Assembly: GCA_964552675.1 (NCBI GenBank)
Contig: CAZKHJ010000003.1
Location: forward strand, 62,001 to 126,000
Length of the DNA: 64,000 bases
Reading direction: 5' to 3'
Source of the DNA: Sulfurimicrobium sp964552675
Lineage (GTDB): Bacteria > Pseudomonadota > Gammaproteobacteria > Burkholderiales > Sulfuricellaceae
Shown here: in pieces, positions 15,389 through 23,629 of the stretch
How positions within the stretch are numbered: position 1 is the first letter of the stretch
How the letters are laid out: each line of letters begins with the position of its first letter
Program-made: the position numbers and the translations under genes
The notes under the pieces: model-generated
Databases searched by the model: none
What the model saw: only the letters and a program-made list of their open reading frames with translations
What the model was told of the DNA's origin: nothing

Positions 15389-17529
15389 GGATCTTTCGAA
15401 TACACTCTGAAACGCTTCCCAGAGAAAAGCATTTTCTGAAAACGGCGGTACTCTTCTGCTTGTTGATGGCGGGGTATTTCTTGTCTTCTACGGTTCTTTT
15501 CGCCGGAACCCCAGCACGGAAAGGTGAACCACTCCTTTTGCCCAAGGGTTATCTCATTCAGCCGGAAAATAGCCGCGACCTTCTCTTGGTTGCAGAGGAT
15601 GCCGGTCAAAAGAAAGGGGTGCGACGCCTCCAGCGATGGAACGCTTCTGTAGGCGAGGTGGGAGTGTTCACGCTTCCAGAATGGGTCAGTACAAATGTGG
15701 TGGCGGCCACCAAACAGGGGTTCCTGTTTTTGGGGGGCATCAACTCGGCAAGACATGTCGCGCTTATTACGCCACAAAACAAGGTGATTGGTGGTGTCTT
15801 GCAAGTGAGCCGTGGGAGACCTCATCTGCTGGTGTTGCCCGATCAGTCGGTTATAGCTGTGGGGGGCATTGTCGACGGAGAAGGGGGAAAAGCCGGTTAC
15901 ACCAATGCAGTTGAACGAATTTCCCTGAGCGGTGACCGACTGTTGGTGGAGCGGTTGCCTGATCTGCCGGGTCCCACACGCAGGGGGTTTGCCGCAGTCG
16001 CTTTGCAAGATGGCCGGATGATGGTTCTGGGCGGCACCGACTCCCCATATAGAGGCTGTGCTCCCTGTATTGCCGATACGTTCATTCTGGATATGAACAC
16101 GCGTACTTGGCATGCAGGTCCCCAAATGATTGAAGCACGTGCCAACGCGAGCGCGACAACAATGCCGGACGGCAGCGTATTAGTGGTAGGGGGGTGGACG
16201 CCTGGGCATGGAAGTGGTGGATGGGGTGTGGTCAGTCGTAATACAGAGCGCTGGCACCCATCGAGCAATCATTTTTCGAGTGCAAAACCTTTGCCTGTCG
16301 GTGTGGCCACGCACCAGGCACGCTGGATACTGAGCCAAAAAAGTTGGAAACTGCTGGTGGCTGGAGGCAATAACTCGGTCGTGCAGTCTTACGATGTGGC
16401 CAATGATCGCTGGCAAATAGCAGGAGAGATGTGTGAGCCCCATGAGAAGAAAGGGGCGAATATCGTGCTGCCATTTGAGTATGATGATGGTGCCTATCTG
16501 TGGATCAAGAGCGATGAAGCGTGTTCCTGCAAGGGTAGCCGCTCCGATTATGAAAACGTTTATTACGATTGCTCAATACTTCTACCCTTGCGCCTGCCTG
16601 GTTTGAGCAAGACAGGCAGCTTGCGTTTCGATCCACTGGTGGGGTTTTTGTCCTACCGCGCAGATCTTTTTTTTGTGCCTGGAAGCGAAAACAAGCCCAG
16701 CTATTTGCTTGGCGGCAGAGTCAATGGCGAAGATCAGGATCGTGTTGGTGGTGATGCGCTGGCCATTTGGCCAGATGGACACGTTGAAAACGCGCCTCTT
16801 ACCAGCATCCCGTCTCCTCCGATGGTTGATGCGGAACTTCCGCCCCCGATTCGGCAGCGCGTGTCCTCTTCTTCCAGTCGTTATGAAAGAGGTGATGTCA
16901 AGACAAAACATCTACCAGATGGGCGGGTGATCGTGGCTGGCGGCGATGTTCAGGTTCACAAGATTGCGCTGCTCACGGAAAAAGCTGTGAAAACGAATAA
17001 TCCGGATGAATATTTGGGTATAGGTGAGTATTTGCCCTCCCGCCGCCACGAAATCTACGAGCCCGCGACGGGAGCATGGCGGAATTCCGCTCCTTCACGC
17101 GGATCAGGCGGGGCTGTCGAGATTTTCGATGATGGGCGGGTGCTCAAGATAGGAAAAACTGCCGAAGAATATTGGAAAAACGCCGATGGCAGGGAGGTCT
17201 ACCAGCCGGATCAATACGTCCTCGAAATCAGTAGTACTGACGGCAATTCTTGGGGGCCACTGGATGCAAATGAACCTCCACTAGTGCAACTTGACAGGGA
17301 TGCGCGTCCTTTTCTGATTCAAGGAGAGTTGTTCCTGTCTGGTCGATTGCCGGATGCACGCACGGGTGGTGGGCCTGATATTGTGCAATGGCTCAATACT
17401 TCCATCCATCGTTGGGAAACGCTGTGGGAGGCTGGCCCCAAGGACAATTGGCGTAACCACGTCGGCCGCATCATCATTCGCGACCTGGCCAACGGCAAGC
17501 GCGTGGTGCTGCCAGTGGCTGGGCTGTAA
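15385..17529 (+). CDS. Secreted kelch-repeat (galactose oxidase-like beta-propeller) protein
   Basis: A 714-residue protein whose best start is TTG at 15385, overlapping the dut stop as TTGA with GGGAAG just upstream. A long n-region is followed by a hydrophobic core (AVLFCLLMAGYFLSSTVLFA), a signal peptide or anchor. Kelch-like blades recur, each with a hydrophobic strand ending in GG: VIAVGG (~156), MMVLGG (~213), VLVVGG (~263), LLVAGG (~325), SYLLGG (~440), VIVAGG (~515). A CAPC motif near residue 224 and a Cys cluster (CSCKGS, near 382) suggest disulfides. GC and codon use are visibly lower than the flanks. No catalytic residues of galactose oxidase are evident. Function unknown. Confidence 0.75.
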   Translation: MRIFRIHSETLPREKHFLKTAVLFCLLMAGYFLSSTVLFAGTPARKGEPLLLPKGYLIQPENSRDLLLVAEDAGQKKGVRRLQRWNASVGEVGVFTLPEWVSTNVVAATKQGFLFLGGINSARHVALITPQNKVIGGVLQVSRGRPHLLVLPDQSVIAVGGIVDGEGGKAGYTNAVERISLSGDRLLVERLPDLPGPTRRGFAAVALQDGRMMVLGGTDSPYRGCAPCIADTFILDMNTRTWHAGPQMIEARANASATTMPDGSVLVVGGWTPGHGSGGWGVVSRNTERWHPSSNHFSSAKPLPVGVATHQARWILSQKSWKLLVAGGNNSVVQSYDVANDRWQIAGEMCEPHEKKGANIVLPFEYDDGAYLWIKSDEACSCKGSRSDYENVYYDCSILLPLRLPGLSKTGSLRFDPLVGFLSYRADLFFVPGSENKPSYLLGGRVNGEDQDRVGGDALAIWPDGHVENAPLTSIPSPPMVDAELPPPIRQRVSSSSSRYERGDVKTKHLPDGRVIVAGGDVQVHKIALLTEKAVKTNNPDEYLGIGEYLPSRRHEIYEPATGAWRNSAPSRGSGGAVEIFDDGRVLKIGKTAEEYWKNADGREVYQPDQYVLEISSTDGNSWGPLDANEPPLVQLDRDARPFLIQGELFLSGRLPDARTGGGPDIVQWLNTSIHRWETLWEAGPKDNWRNHVGRIIIRDLANGKRVVLPVAGL

Positions 17530-17552
17530 TGGGAATACGTCAGGAGAAAAAG

Positions 17553-18395
17553 ATGCGTTTGATGATTTCCGGCGTCATGCTGGCCGCGACTTTTTTCTCA
17601 CCCGTTGCGCTCGCGGCGGAGACGCCGAAAAACAGCCAACCCGCGAATTGGATGAATCAGTATCGACACGAATTGCAGTCAGCTTGGCCTAAAGCCGACG
17701 CGACAATGCAAGGTTTGGTCAAGTTTGTTGTTGGTAATGAAATCTGGCAGCCGGGTCGTCAGTTCGAAAATGGCAGCAACTGGTTGGCGTTGGCCTGTGT
17801 CCCGCGGGGCTGTGTGCTGGAACCCGCCATGCTGAAGGTGAAGAAAAAATCCTGGCAAGGGCATTACGATGACAAGCCGACTTCTGGTCAACACTTGTCT
17901 TTCAGAAGTGACCAGGCTTCCGCCGCCAGGGTCGTTGCTTGGTTTCAGACTACCAAGGCACCCGCATGGCTGAAAACCGGCACCGTGGCCACTTACTACT
18001 CTGGGAGCGGACCTCTTAAGCGACCGTCCAGCAAAGGCACGCTGGAAGCGCTGATTGACTTGCCGGGCAACGATACGGCCACGCTGGTGCCAATGTTATG
18101 GAAAACCGAGGAGGGTGCGTCCTTTCATCTCCAGTTGCGGGTGCAAGGAAAACGGCAGCTATTACTGGGTGAACTGGGCGCTTGCTCGCATGAGATTGAT
18201 CGAAAATACCTACAATGGGCCGGTGATTTGGACGGGGACGGCAAGGCCGATTACTTGATCAGCTTCATTGATGCTGATGGTCCAGTGCATCTGTATTTGT
18301 CGAGCGCGGCAAAAGCTGGTCAACTGGTAGGCTTGGCGGGCATTTATTCCTCACCGCCTTTTGGTGGAGAGTGTGATGGTTCTGGGTGGCTTTAG
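17553..18395 (+). CDS. Secreted protein of unknown family with a DxDGDG calcium-loop-like motif
   Basis: A 280-residue exported protein. I use the ATG at 17553 because it has AGGAG seven bases upstream and gives a clean signal peptide (MRLMISGVMLAATFFSPVALAA); an earlier ATG at 17529 overlaps the kelch stop but lacks a site. Near residue 224 is GDLDGDGKADYLISF, the Asp-rich loop found in FG-GAP/VCBS propeller repeats and dockerin-like calcium sites. Three or four cysteines (ACVPRGC, GACSHE, GGECDG) may form disulfides. It shares the low GC of the kelch gene and is probably co-transcribed. I do not recognise the family. Confidence 0.7.
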   Translation: MRLMISGVMLAATFFSPVALAAETPKNSQPANWMNQYRHELQSAWPKADATMQGLVKFVVGNEIWQPGRQFENGSNWLALACVPRGCVLEPAMLKVKKKSWQGHYDDKPTSGQHLSFRSDQASAARVVAWFQTTKAPAWLKTGTVATYYSGSGPLKRPSSKGTLEALIDLPGNDTATLVPMLWKTEEGASFHLQLRVQGKRQLLLGELGACSHEIDRKYLQWAGDLDGDGKADYLISFIDADGPVHLYLSSAAKAGQLVGLAGIYSSPPFGGECDGSGWL

Positions 18396-18479
18396 CCTGA
18401 GTGTTTATACTCTTTTTGCGGAAATAGGGCGATTTGGTTTCGAATTTGTGGGTGATCCTAAACTAAGATGTCGCTCTTT

Positions 18480-18518
18480 GGTATATGCCTTGATATATCT
18501 CACGGCGTGGCCTATACT
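18480..18518 (+). promoter_or_regulatory. Promoter with overlapping imperfect palindrome upstream of vapB
   Basis: TTGATA (18490-18495) and TATACT (18513-18518) are 17 bases apart, a strong sigma-70 match. The -35 overlaps a near-palindrome, GGTATAT-N6-ATATATC (18480-18499, one mismatched pair), which fits autoregulation by the antitoxin. The start codon at 18552 is 34 bases downstream of the -10. Confidence 0.55.
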
Positions 18519-18551
18519 TTTGGTGTCTACATGTCGTATGAGAATGCCGCA

Positions 18552-18812
18552 ATGAGCCAAGTAGCCAAACTGTTTACCAATGGCCGCAGCCAGGCGGTCC
18601 GCCTGCCGGCTGTTTATCGCTTCGATGCCAAGGAAGTTTATATTCGGCAGGATCCGGAAACCGGCGATGTCATCCTGTCGCGCAGGCCGCCGACTTGGGA
18701 CGATTTTTTTGCTGCCCTCAAGGGGGGCGCTGTGCCGGGCGGTTTCCTGGACGAGAAGGAGCGGAATCAGGGAAGCCAGGCACGCGACCCTTTCGAGGGT
18801 TGGCACGAGTGA
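18552..18812 (+). CDS. vapB: VapB-type antitoxin (SpoVT/AbrB domain)
   Basis: An 86-residue protein. The N-terminal swapped-hairpin DNA-binding domain reads KLFTNGRSQAVRLPAVYRF and DAKEVYIRQDPETGDVIL. The Trp/Phe-rich C-terminal tail (PPTWDDFFAAL, DPFEGWHE) is the part that normally clamps the toxin. ATG 18531 is an alternative start, but it would lie very close to the predicted transcript start. The stop overlaps the GTG of the toxin gene. Antitoxins of this type repress their own promoter with the toxin as co-repressor. Confidence 0.9.
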   Translation: MSQVAKLFTNGRSQAVRLPAVYRFDAKEVYIRQDPETGDVILSRRPPTWDDFFAALKGGAVPGGFLDEKERNQGSQARDPFEGWHE

Positions 18813-19207
18813 GGCATTACATGCTCGATACCAACACCGTGAGCTACCTGCTCCGGGAACATTCGGCGCTTGTACAGCGCGTGGTGGCGGCACCCATGGC
18901 GTCCCTTTGCATCTCGGCGGTGACCGAGGGCGAACTGCTTTTTGGCCTGGCGAAACGCCCCGAGGCAAAGCGTTTGCACCTTGCCGTGCGGGAATTCTTG
19001 CGCCGCGTGGATGTGCTGCCCTGGGACAGTTCCGTAACCGGGCATTATGGAGCGGTGCGCGCTGCCATGGAGCGCCAGGGCCGGATGCTGGCGCCGCTTG
19101 ACATGATGATCGCCGCGCATGCGCTCAGCATGGATGCGGTGTTGCTTACCAGCGACCGCGCTTTCGGCCAGGTGGATGGCCTGCATGTCGAGGATTGGAC
19201 GGCATGA
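18809..19207 (+). CDS. vapC: VapC-type PIN-domain toxin (partner of the AbrB-type antitoxin)
   Basis: A 132-residue PIN nuclease starting at GTG 18809 within the GTGA overlap with vapB; an ATG lies four codons further in. Acidic catalytic residues are in family context: Asp in MLDTNT, Glu in TEGELLFG, Asp in PLDMMIAAHA and Asp in TSDRAF. Such toxins cleave tRNA or rRNA when the antitoxin is degraded; the target here is unknown. It is a complete module that looks intact. Confidence 0.92.
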   Translation: MRHYMLDTNTVSYLLREHSALVQRVVAAPMASLCISAVTEGELLFGLAKRPEAKRLHLAVREFLRRVDVLPWDSSVTGHYGAVRAAMERQGRMLAPLDMMIAAHALSMDAVLLTSDRAFGQVDGLHVEDWTA

Positions 19208-19232
19208 GTCTCACATGCTGTTCGTCCGGTAG

Positions 19233-19253
19233 TGATATACAATGAATATATCA
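19233..19253. promoter_or_regulatory. Perfect inverted repeat, likely operator of the second toxin-antitoxin module
   Basis: TGATATA and TATATCA form perfect 7-bp arms around a 7-base centre, ending 18 bases before the antitoxin ATG at 19271. A possible -10, TACAAT, lies inside the repeat, so binding would block transcription. The TA-rich arms resemble those of the near-palindrome before the first module (18480-18499). Confidence 0.55.
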
Positions 19254-19270
19254 AATATGCGGGGTGTGGT

Positions 19271-19483
19271 ATGCGTACACTAGTCGATATTCCAGATCGT
19301 CAGCTCAAGGACTTGAGCGCTATTTGCGAGGCTGAAAAAGTGTCTCGCGCCGAAATCATCCGTCAGGCCATTACCGCTTATCTTGAAAGAAAGAAAGCCG
19401 GTGGGGTGGATGCGTTCGGCCTCTGGAAAGACCGGCAGGTCGACGGGCTGGCCTATCAGGAGAAGATGCGGTCCGAATGGTAA
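19271..19483 (+). CDS. Ribbon-helix-helix (CopG-type) antitoxin
   Basis: A 70-residue protein with the ribbon-helix-helix pattern: strand RTLVDIPD, then helices QLKDLSAICEAEKV and SRAEIIRQAITAYLERK. The C-terminal part (AFGLWKDRQVDGLAYQEKMR) is a typical toxin-binding tail. I chose the ATG at 19271, which follows the operator palindrome; an upstream ATG at 19232 would place coding sequence over the palindrome. The stop overlaps the toxin start by 7 bases. Confidence 0.85.
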   Translation: MRTLVDIPDRQLKDLSAICEAEKVSRAEIIRQAITAYLERKKAGGVDAFGLWKDRQVDGLAYQEKMRSEW

Positions 19484-19842
19484 GCGCCCTGTTTGATACC
19501 AATATCCTGATCGATTACCTGAATGGAATCGAGCCGGCAAGAATGGTGCTTGAGCGCCATCCCGACCGGGCAATCAGCCTGGTGACCTGGATGGAAGTGA
19601 TGGTGGGCACCGTGCCTGAGACCGAGGAGATCACGCGTCGCTTTCTGGAAGGTTTCGTCATGCTGCCGGTCGACGAGCGCATTGGTGAAACCGCTGTGGC
19701 GCTCCGCAAGCTGCACAGGATCAAATTGCCGGATGCCATCGTGTGGGCAACGGCGCAGGTAAACCGGCGCATCCTGGTGACGCGTAATACGAAGGATTTT
19801 TCCCGCGAGGAACCCGGCGTCCATATCCCCTACCAAATTTAG
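19477..19842 (+). CDS. PIN-domain toxin (VapC-like), partner of the RHH antitoxin
   Basis: A 121-residue PIN nuclease with Asp in LFDTNILIDYL, Glu in TWMEVMVG, Asp in LPDAIVWATA and Asp in RNTKDF. It overlaps the antitoxin gene by 7 bases and forms a complete second module, only 64 bases after the first module ends. The two toxins differ clearly in sequence, so they are not a recent duplication. Confidence 0.9.
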   Translation: MVSALFDTNILIDYLNGIEPARMVLERHPDRAISLVTWMEVMVGTVPETEEITRRFLEGFVMLPVDERIGETAVALRKLHRIKLPDAIVWATAQVNRRILVTRNTKDFSREEPGVHIPYQI

Positions 19843-19885
19843 TATTTGAATCCATATTGTCAACTGTCCTGAAGAAGAGAACCGA

Positions 19886-22447
19886 ATGTTAAAAGCCTAT
19901 CGTGACCATGTCGCCGAGCGCGCCGCGCAAGGCCTGCCGCCGCTGCCCCTTTCTCCCGAACAGACCGCCGCGCTGGTGGAATTGCTGAAAGCGCCGCCTC
20001 ACGGCGAGGACGATTTTCTCCTCGGCCTGTTCGAGAACCGTGTCCCCGCCGGGGTGGACCAGGCGGCTTACGTCAAGGCCGCTTTCCTCGCTGATGTGGC
20101 GCATGGCAAGGTCGAGTCGCCGCTGATCTGCCGCCAGCATGCGGTGCAGGTGCTGGGCACCATGCTTGGCGGCTACAACGTGGGCACGCTGATTTCACTG
20201 CTGGACGACGCTACCCTGGCGCCGGATGCGGTGCAGGCGCTGGCGCACACCACGCTGATCTTCGATGCCTTCCACGACGTGGTGGAGAAGATGCAGGCCG
20301 GCAATGCTCATGCCAAAGAACTGCTGCAGTCCTGGGCGGCGGCGGAGTGGTTCACCAGCAAACCGGCATTGGCCGAAAGCATCTCGTGCGTGGTGTTCAA
20401 GGTGGACGGCGAGACCAATACCGATGACCTCTCTCCCGCGCAGGCCGCCTGGTCGCGCCCGGATATTCCGCTGCACGCCAAGGAAATGCTGGTCAGCAAG
20501 ATGCCCGACGGCCTCGCCACCCTGGAGAAGCTCAAGGAAAAAGGCCTGCCGCTGGCCTACGTGGGCGACGTGGTGGGGACCGGTTCCTCGCGCAAGTCCG
20601 CGATCAACTCGGTGCAGTGGTACATGGGCACGGACATCCCGCACATTCCCGGCAAGCGCACCGGCGGCATCGTGCTGGGCAGCAAGATCGCGCCGATTTT
20701 CTTCAATACTGCCGAGGACTCCGGCGCGCTGCCGATCCAGTGCGACGTGGCGGCGCTGAAAATGGGCGATGTCATCACCATTTACCCGTTCAAGGGCGAA
20801 ATCCATGACGCCGCCGGCAAGGTGATTTCCACCTTCAAGCTGGAACCGGTGACGCTGGCCGACGAAGTGCGCGCCGGTGGCCGCATCCCCCTGATCATCG
20901 GGCGCGGCCTGACCGGCAAGGCGCGCGAAGCGCTGGGGCTGGCGCCCTCCGACCTGTTCATCCAGCCGCTCAATCCCAAGGACAGCGGCAAGGGCTACAC
21001 CCTGGCGCAGAAGATGGTGGGCCGCGCCTGCGGCGTGGCGGGCGTGCGCCCCGGCACCTATTGCGAGCCGAAGATGACCACGGTGGGCTCGCAGGACACC
21101 ACCGGCGCGATGACCCGCGACGAACTCAAGGAACTGGCCTGCCTGGGCTTCTCCGCCGATCTGGTGATGCAGAGCTTCTGCCACACTGCGGCTTATCCCA
21201 AGCCGGTGGACATCAAGCTGCAGCATTCCCTGCCCGAATTCATCTCCTCCCGTGGCGGCGTCTCGCTGCGGCCGGGTGACGGCGTGATCCACTCCTGGCT
21301 CAACCGCATGCTGCTGCCCGATACCGTGGGCACCGGCGGCGATTCGCATACCCGCTTCCCGATTGGCGTTTCCTTCCCCGCCGGTTCCGGCCTGGTGGCC
21401 TTTGCCGCCGCCATGGGCGTGATGCCGCTGGACATGGCGGAATCGGTGCTGGTGCGCTTCAAGGGCGAGATGCAGCCCGGCATCACCCTGCGCGACCTGG
21501 TCAACGCCATTCCCTATGTGGCGATCCAGAAGGGCGAACTGACGGTCGGCAAGCAGGGCAAGAAGAACGTATTCAACGGCCGCATTCTGGAAATCGAGGG
21601 CCTGCCCAACCTCAAGGTGGAGCAGGCCTTCGAACTGGCGGACGCGTCCGCCGAACGCTCCGCCAACGGCTGCACCGTGCGCCTCAGCAAGGAACCGGTG
21701 ATCGAATACCTGAATTCCAACGTGGTGCTGCTGGAAAACATGATCGAGAATGGCTACCAGGACGCGCGCACCCTGCAGCGCCGCATCGACGCCATGAAGG
21801 ACTGGCTGGCCAAGCCGGAACTGCTGGAACCGGATGCCGACGCCGAATACGCCTACGTGCTGGAAATCGACCTGAACGAGATCAGGGAGCCGCTGCTGGC
21901 CTGCCCCAACGATCCGGACGATGTCAAAACGCTTTCCGCCGTGTCCGGCGACAAGATCGACGAGGTCTTCATCGGCAGCTGCATGACCAATATCGGCCAC
22001 TACCGCGCCGCTTCCAGGGTGCTGGAGGATGCCGGCCTGCTCTCGACCCGGCTGTGGGTGGCGCCGCCGACCCGCATGGACGAGGCGCAATTGCGCGAGG
22101 AGGGCGTGTACGGCGTGCTCGGCCGCGCCGGCGCGCGCATGGAGATGCCCGGCTGCTCGCTGTGCATGGGCAACCAGGCGCGGGTGGCGGACAAGGCCAC
22201 GGTGTTCTCCACCAGCACGCGCAATTTCGACAACCGCCTCGGCAAGGACGCCCGCGTCTATCTCGGCTCGGCGGAACTGGCGGCGGTGTGCGCGCGCCTG
22301 GGCAGGATTCCCAAGGTCGAGGAATATCTGGCGCAGGTGGAGCATAAGATCGCGCCGCTGGCGGACAATATCTACCGCTATCTCAACTTTAACCAGATGG
22401 AAGCCTATACCGTCAAAGGCAAGGTAATTCCGGTGGCGCAGGGGTGA
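19886..22447 (+). CDS. acnB: Aconitate hydratase B / 2-methylisocitrate dehydratase
   Basis: An 853-residue TCA-cycle enzyme that interconverts citrate and isocitrate through a [4Fe-4S] cluster. The AcnB domain order is present: N-terminal HEAT-like domain (first ~160 residues), the swivel domain, then the catalytic domains. Cluster cysteines are Cys699 (GSCMTNIGHYR), Cys757 and Cys760 (GCSLCMGNQ). The substrate region GGDSHTRFPIG is also intact. The ATG at 19886 follows GAAGAAGAG. It follows the toxin-antitoxin segment and marks the return to core chromosome codon use. Confidence 0.98.
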   Translation: MLKAYRDHVAERAAQGLPPLPLSPEQTAALVELLKAPPHGEDDFLLGLFENRVPAGVDQAAYVKAAFLADVAHGKVESPLICRQHAVQVLGTMLGGYNVGTLISLLDDATLAPDAVQALAHTTLIFDAFHDVVEKMQAGNAHAKELLQSWAAAEWFTSKPALAESISCVVFKVDGETNTDDLSPAQAAWSRPDIPLHAKEMLVSKMPDGLATLEKLKEKGLPLAYVGDVVGTGSSRKSAINSVQWYMGTDIPHIPGKRTGGIVLGSKIAPIFFNTAEDSGALPIQCDVAALKMGDVITIYPFKGEIHDAAGKVISTFKLEPVTLADEVRAGGRIPLIIGRGLTGKAREALGLAPSDLFIQPLNPKDSGKGYTLAQKMVGRACGVAGVRPGTYCEPKMTTVGSQDTTGAMTRDELKELACLGFSADLVMQSFCHTAAYPKPVDIKLQHSLPEFISSRGGVSLRPGDGVIHSWLNRMLLPDTVGTGGDSHTRFPIGVSFPAGSGLVAFAAAMGVMPLDMAESVLVRFKGEMQPGITLRDLVNAIPYVAIQKGELTVGKQGKKNVFNGRILEIEGLPNLKVEQAFELADASAERSANGCTVRLSKEPVIEYLNSNVVLLENMIENGYQDARTLQRRIDAMKDWLAKPELLEPDADAEYAYVLEIDLNEIREPLLACPNDPDDVKTLSAVSGDKIDEVFIGSCMTNIGHYRAASRVLEDAGLLSTRLWVAPPTRMDEAQLREEGVYGVLGRAGARMEMPGCSLCMGNQARVADKATVFSTSTRNFDNRLGKDARVYLGSAELAAVCARLGRIPKVEEYLAQVEHKIAPLADNIYRYLNFNQMEAYTVKGKVIPVAQG

Positions 22448-22461
22448 AGAAAGAAAAATCC

Positions 22462-23070
22462 ATGAAACTGATCCTGTCCCTGACCAGCCCCTTTGCGCGC
22501 AAGGTGCGGGTGGTGCTGGCGGAAAAACGCATCGACTACGAGCCGGTGGTGGACATTCCCTGGGAACCCACTACCCGCGTGCCGGAGTACAACCCGCTGG
22601 GCAAGGTGCCGGTGCTGGTGATGGAAGACGGCAGCACGCTGTTCGACTCGCGCGTGATTGTCGAGTACCTCGACCACCTCACCCCGGTTTCGCCCCTGCT
22701 GCCCAAGGAGCATCGCCCGCGCATCGCGGTGCGGCGCTGGGAAGCGCTGGCCGACGGGGTAACCGAATCGGCCGCGACGATTTTTCTCGAAAAGAAACGC
22801 CCCGAAGCCCGGCAGGATCCCGAGTGGATCGTGCGCCAGGAAGGGCAGATGTTTCGCGGGCTGGAAGCCATGTCCGAAGAACTGGGCGAGAAGTCGTGGT
22901 GTACCGGCGACTTTTTCACCCTGGCGGACATCGCCGTGGGCTGCACCCTGGGTTATCTGGATTTCCGCTTCCCGCACATCCAGTGGCGCGAGGCGCACCC
23001 CAACCTGGCCAGGCTCGCGGAAAAACTGGCGCAGCGTCCGTCGTTCAAGGATACGGTTCCGGTGGCCTGA
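22462..23070 (+). CDS. Glutathione S-transferase family protein (YibF-like)
   Basis: A 202-residue protein with an N-terminal thioredoxin-fold GST domain (MKLILSLTSPFARKVRVVL, cis-Pro motif GKVPVLVMEDG, then LFDSRVIVEYLD) and a C-terminal helical domain (FTLADIAVGCTLGYLD). It most resembles YibF-type GSTs. A GTG at 22444 overlaps the acnB stop, but the family N-terminus is at the ATG at 22462. Substrate unknown; glutathione binding is inferred from fold only. It forms a likely transcript with acnB and the next gene. Confidence 0.85.
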   Translation: MKLILSLTSPFARKVRVVLAEKRIDYEPVVDIPWEPTTRVPEYNPLGKVPVLVMEDGSTLFDSRVIVEYLDHLTPVSPLLPKEHRPRIAVRRWEALADGVTESAATIFLEKKRPEARQDPEWIVRQEGQMFRGLEAMSEELGEKSWCTGDFFTLADIAVGCTLGYLDFRFPHIQWREAHPNLARLAEKLAQRPSFKDTVPVA

Positions 23071-23071
23071 C

Positions 23072-23566
23072 ATGCGCCGACTTCCCTTGATGCTGACGGG
23101 GCTGTTACTGGTGCCCTGTGTGCAGGCCGACACGGTATATAAATGCCTTGATGCCAAGGGGCGGGTCATCTACCAGTCGGAATCCTGCGCCAGCAGCCAC
23201 CTGAAGGAGGCCGGAAAGCTCGATCCCATTCCCGAGGTATCGCCGGAGGATGCAGAGCGTAGCCGGACCGAAACCGAAAAAACGCGCGCCCGCCTGGAAG
23301 CAAAAAAGAAGGCCGAGGAAGAAGCCCAGGCCAGGGCGCGGCAACAGGAACAGGAAGAACGCCGCACCGAGGCGCTGGAGCGTCAGGCCCAGGCAGCGGA
23401 AGAACAGGCGCGAGCCGCCGAACGCCAGGCCAGGGCAGCTGAGGAAGAATCCAGACGATCCACGGTCATTGTCGTTCCGCCCCGTCCGATAGTCGATCCC
23501 CGGCCTGCGCCTCGCCCGGTACATCCCTCACCGCGTTGCGCGCCAGGTGACAAGCGCTGCAAATAG
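23072..23566 (+). CDS. Secreted DUF4124 protein with long charged coiled coil
   Basis: A 164-residue exported protein. After a signal peptide (MLTGLLLVPCVQA) comes a DUF4124 domain (TVYKCLDAKGRVIYQSESC), in which two cysteines flank a short beta hairpin. Residues ~60-130 form an Ala/Glu/Arg/Gln-rich coiled coil, and the tail is Pro-rich with two closing cysteines (RCAPGDKRCK). DUF4124 proteins are common in Proteobacteria with no known role. The ATG follows the GST gene stop by one base. Confidence 0.85.
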   Translation: MRRLPLMLTGLLLVPCVQADTVYKCLDAKGRVIYQSESCASSHLKEAGKLDPIPEVSPEDAERSRTETEKTRARLEAKKKAEEEAQARARQQEQEERRTEALERQAQAAEEQARAAERQARAAEEESRRSTVIVVPPRPIVDPRPAPRPVHPSPRCAPGDKRCK

Positions 23567-23599
23567 GGCGGCCATCACGGCTACGTTGCCCTGCAACGC

Positions 23600-23627
23600 A
23601 AATAAAAGGGCGGTCCGCCGCCGCCCC
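23600..23627 (-). terminator. Terminator of the RND efflux operon
   Basis: On the minus strand GGGCGG and CCGCCC pair around a 7-base loop, followed by TTTTATTT. It lies three bases past the oprM-like stop, and the convergent DUF4124 gene ends 34 bases away. Confidence 0.7.
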
Positions 23628-23629
23628 GC

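Noticed and set aside
20195..22345. 716-codon open frame on the minus strand opposite acnB
   Set aside because: acnB on the plus strand is complete with cluster cysteines; the opposite frame is His/Gly/Ala/Arg-rich, as expected from GC-rich antisense sequence.
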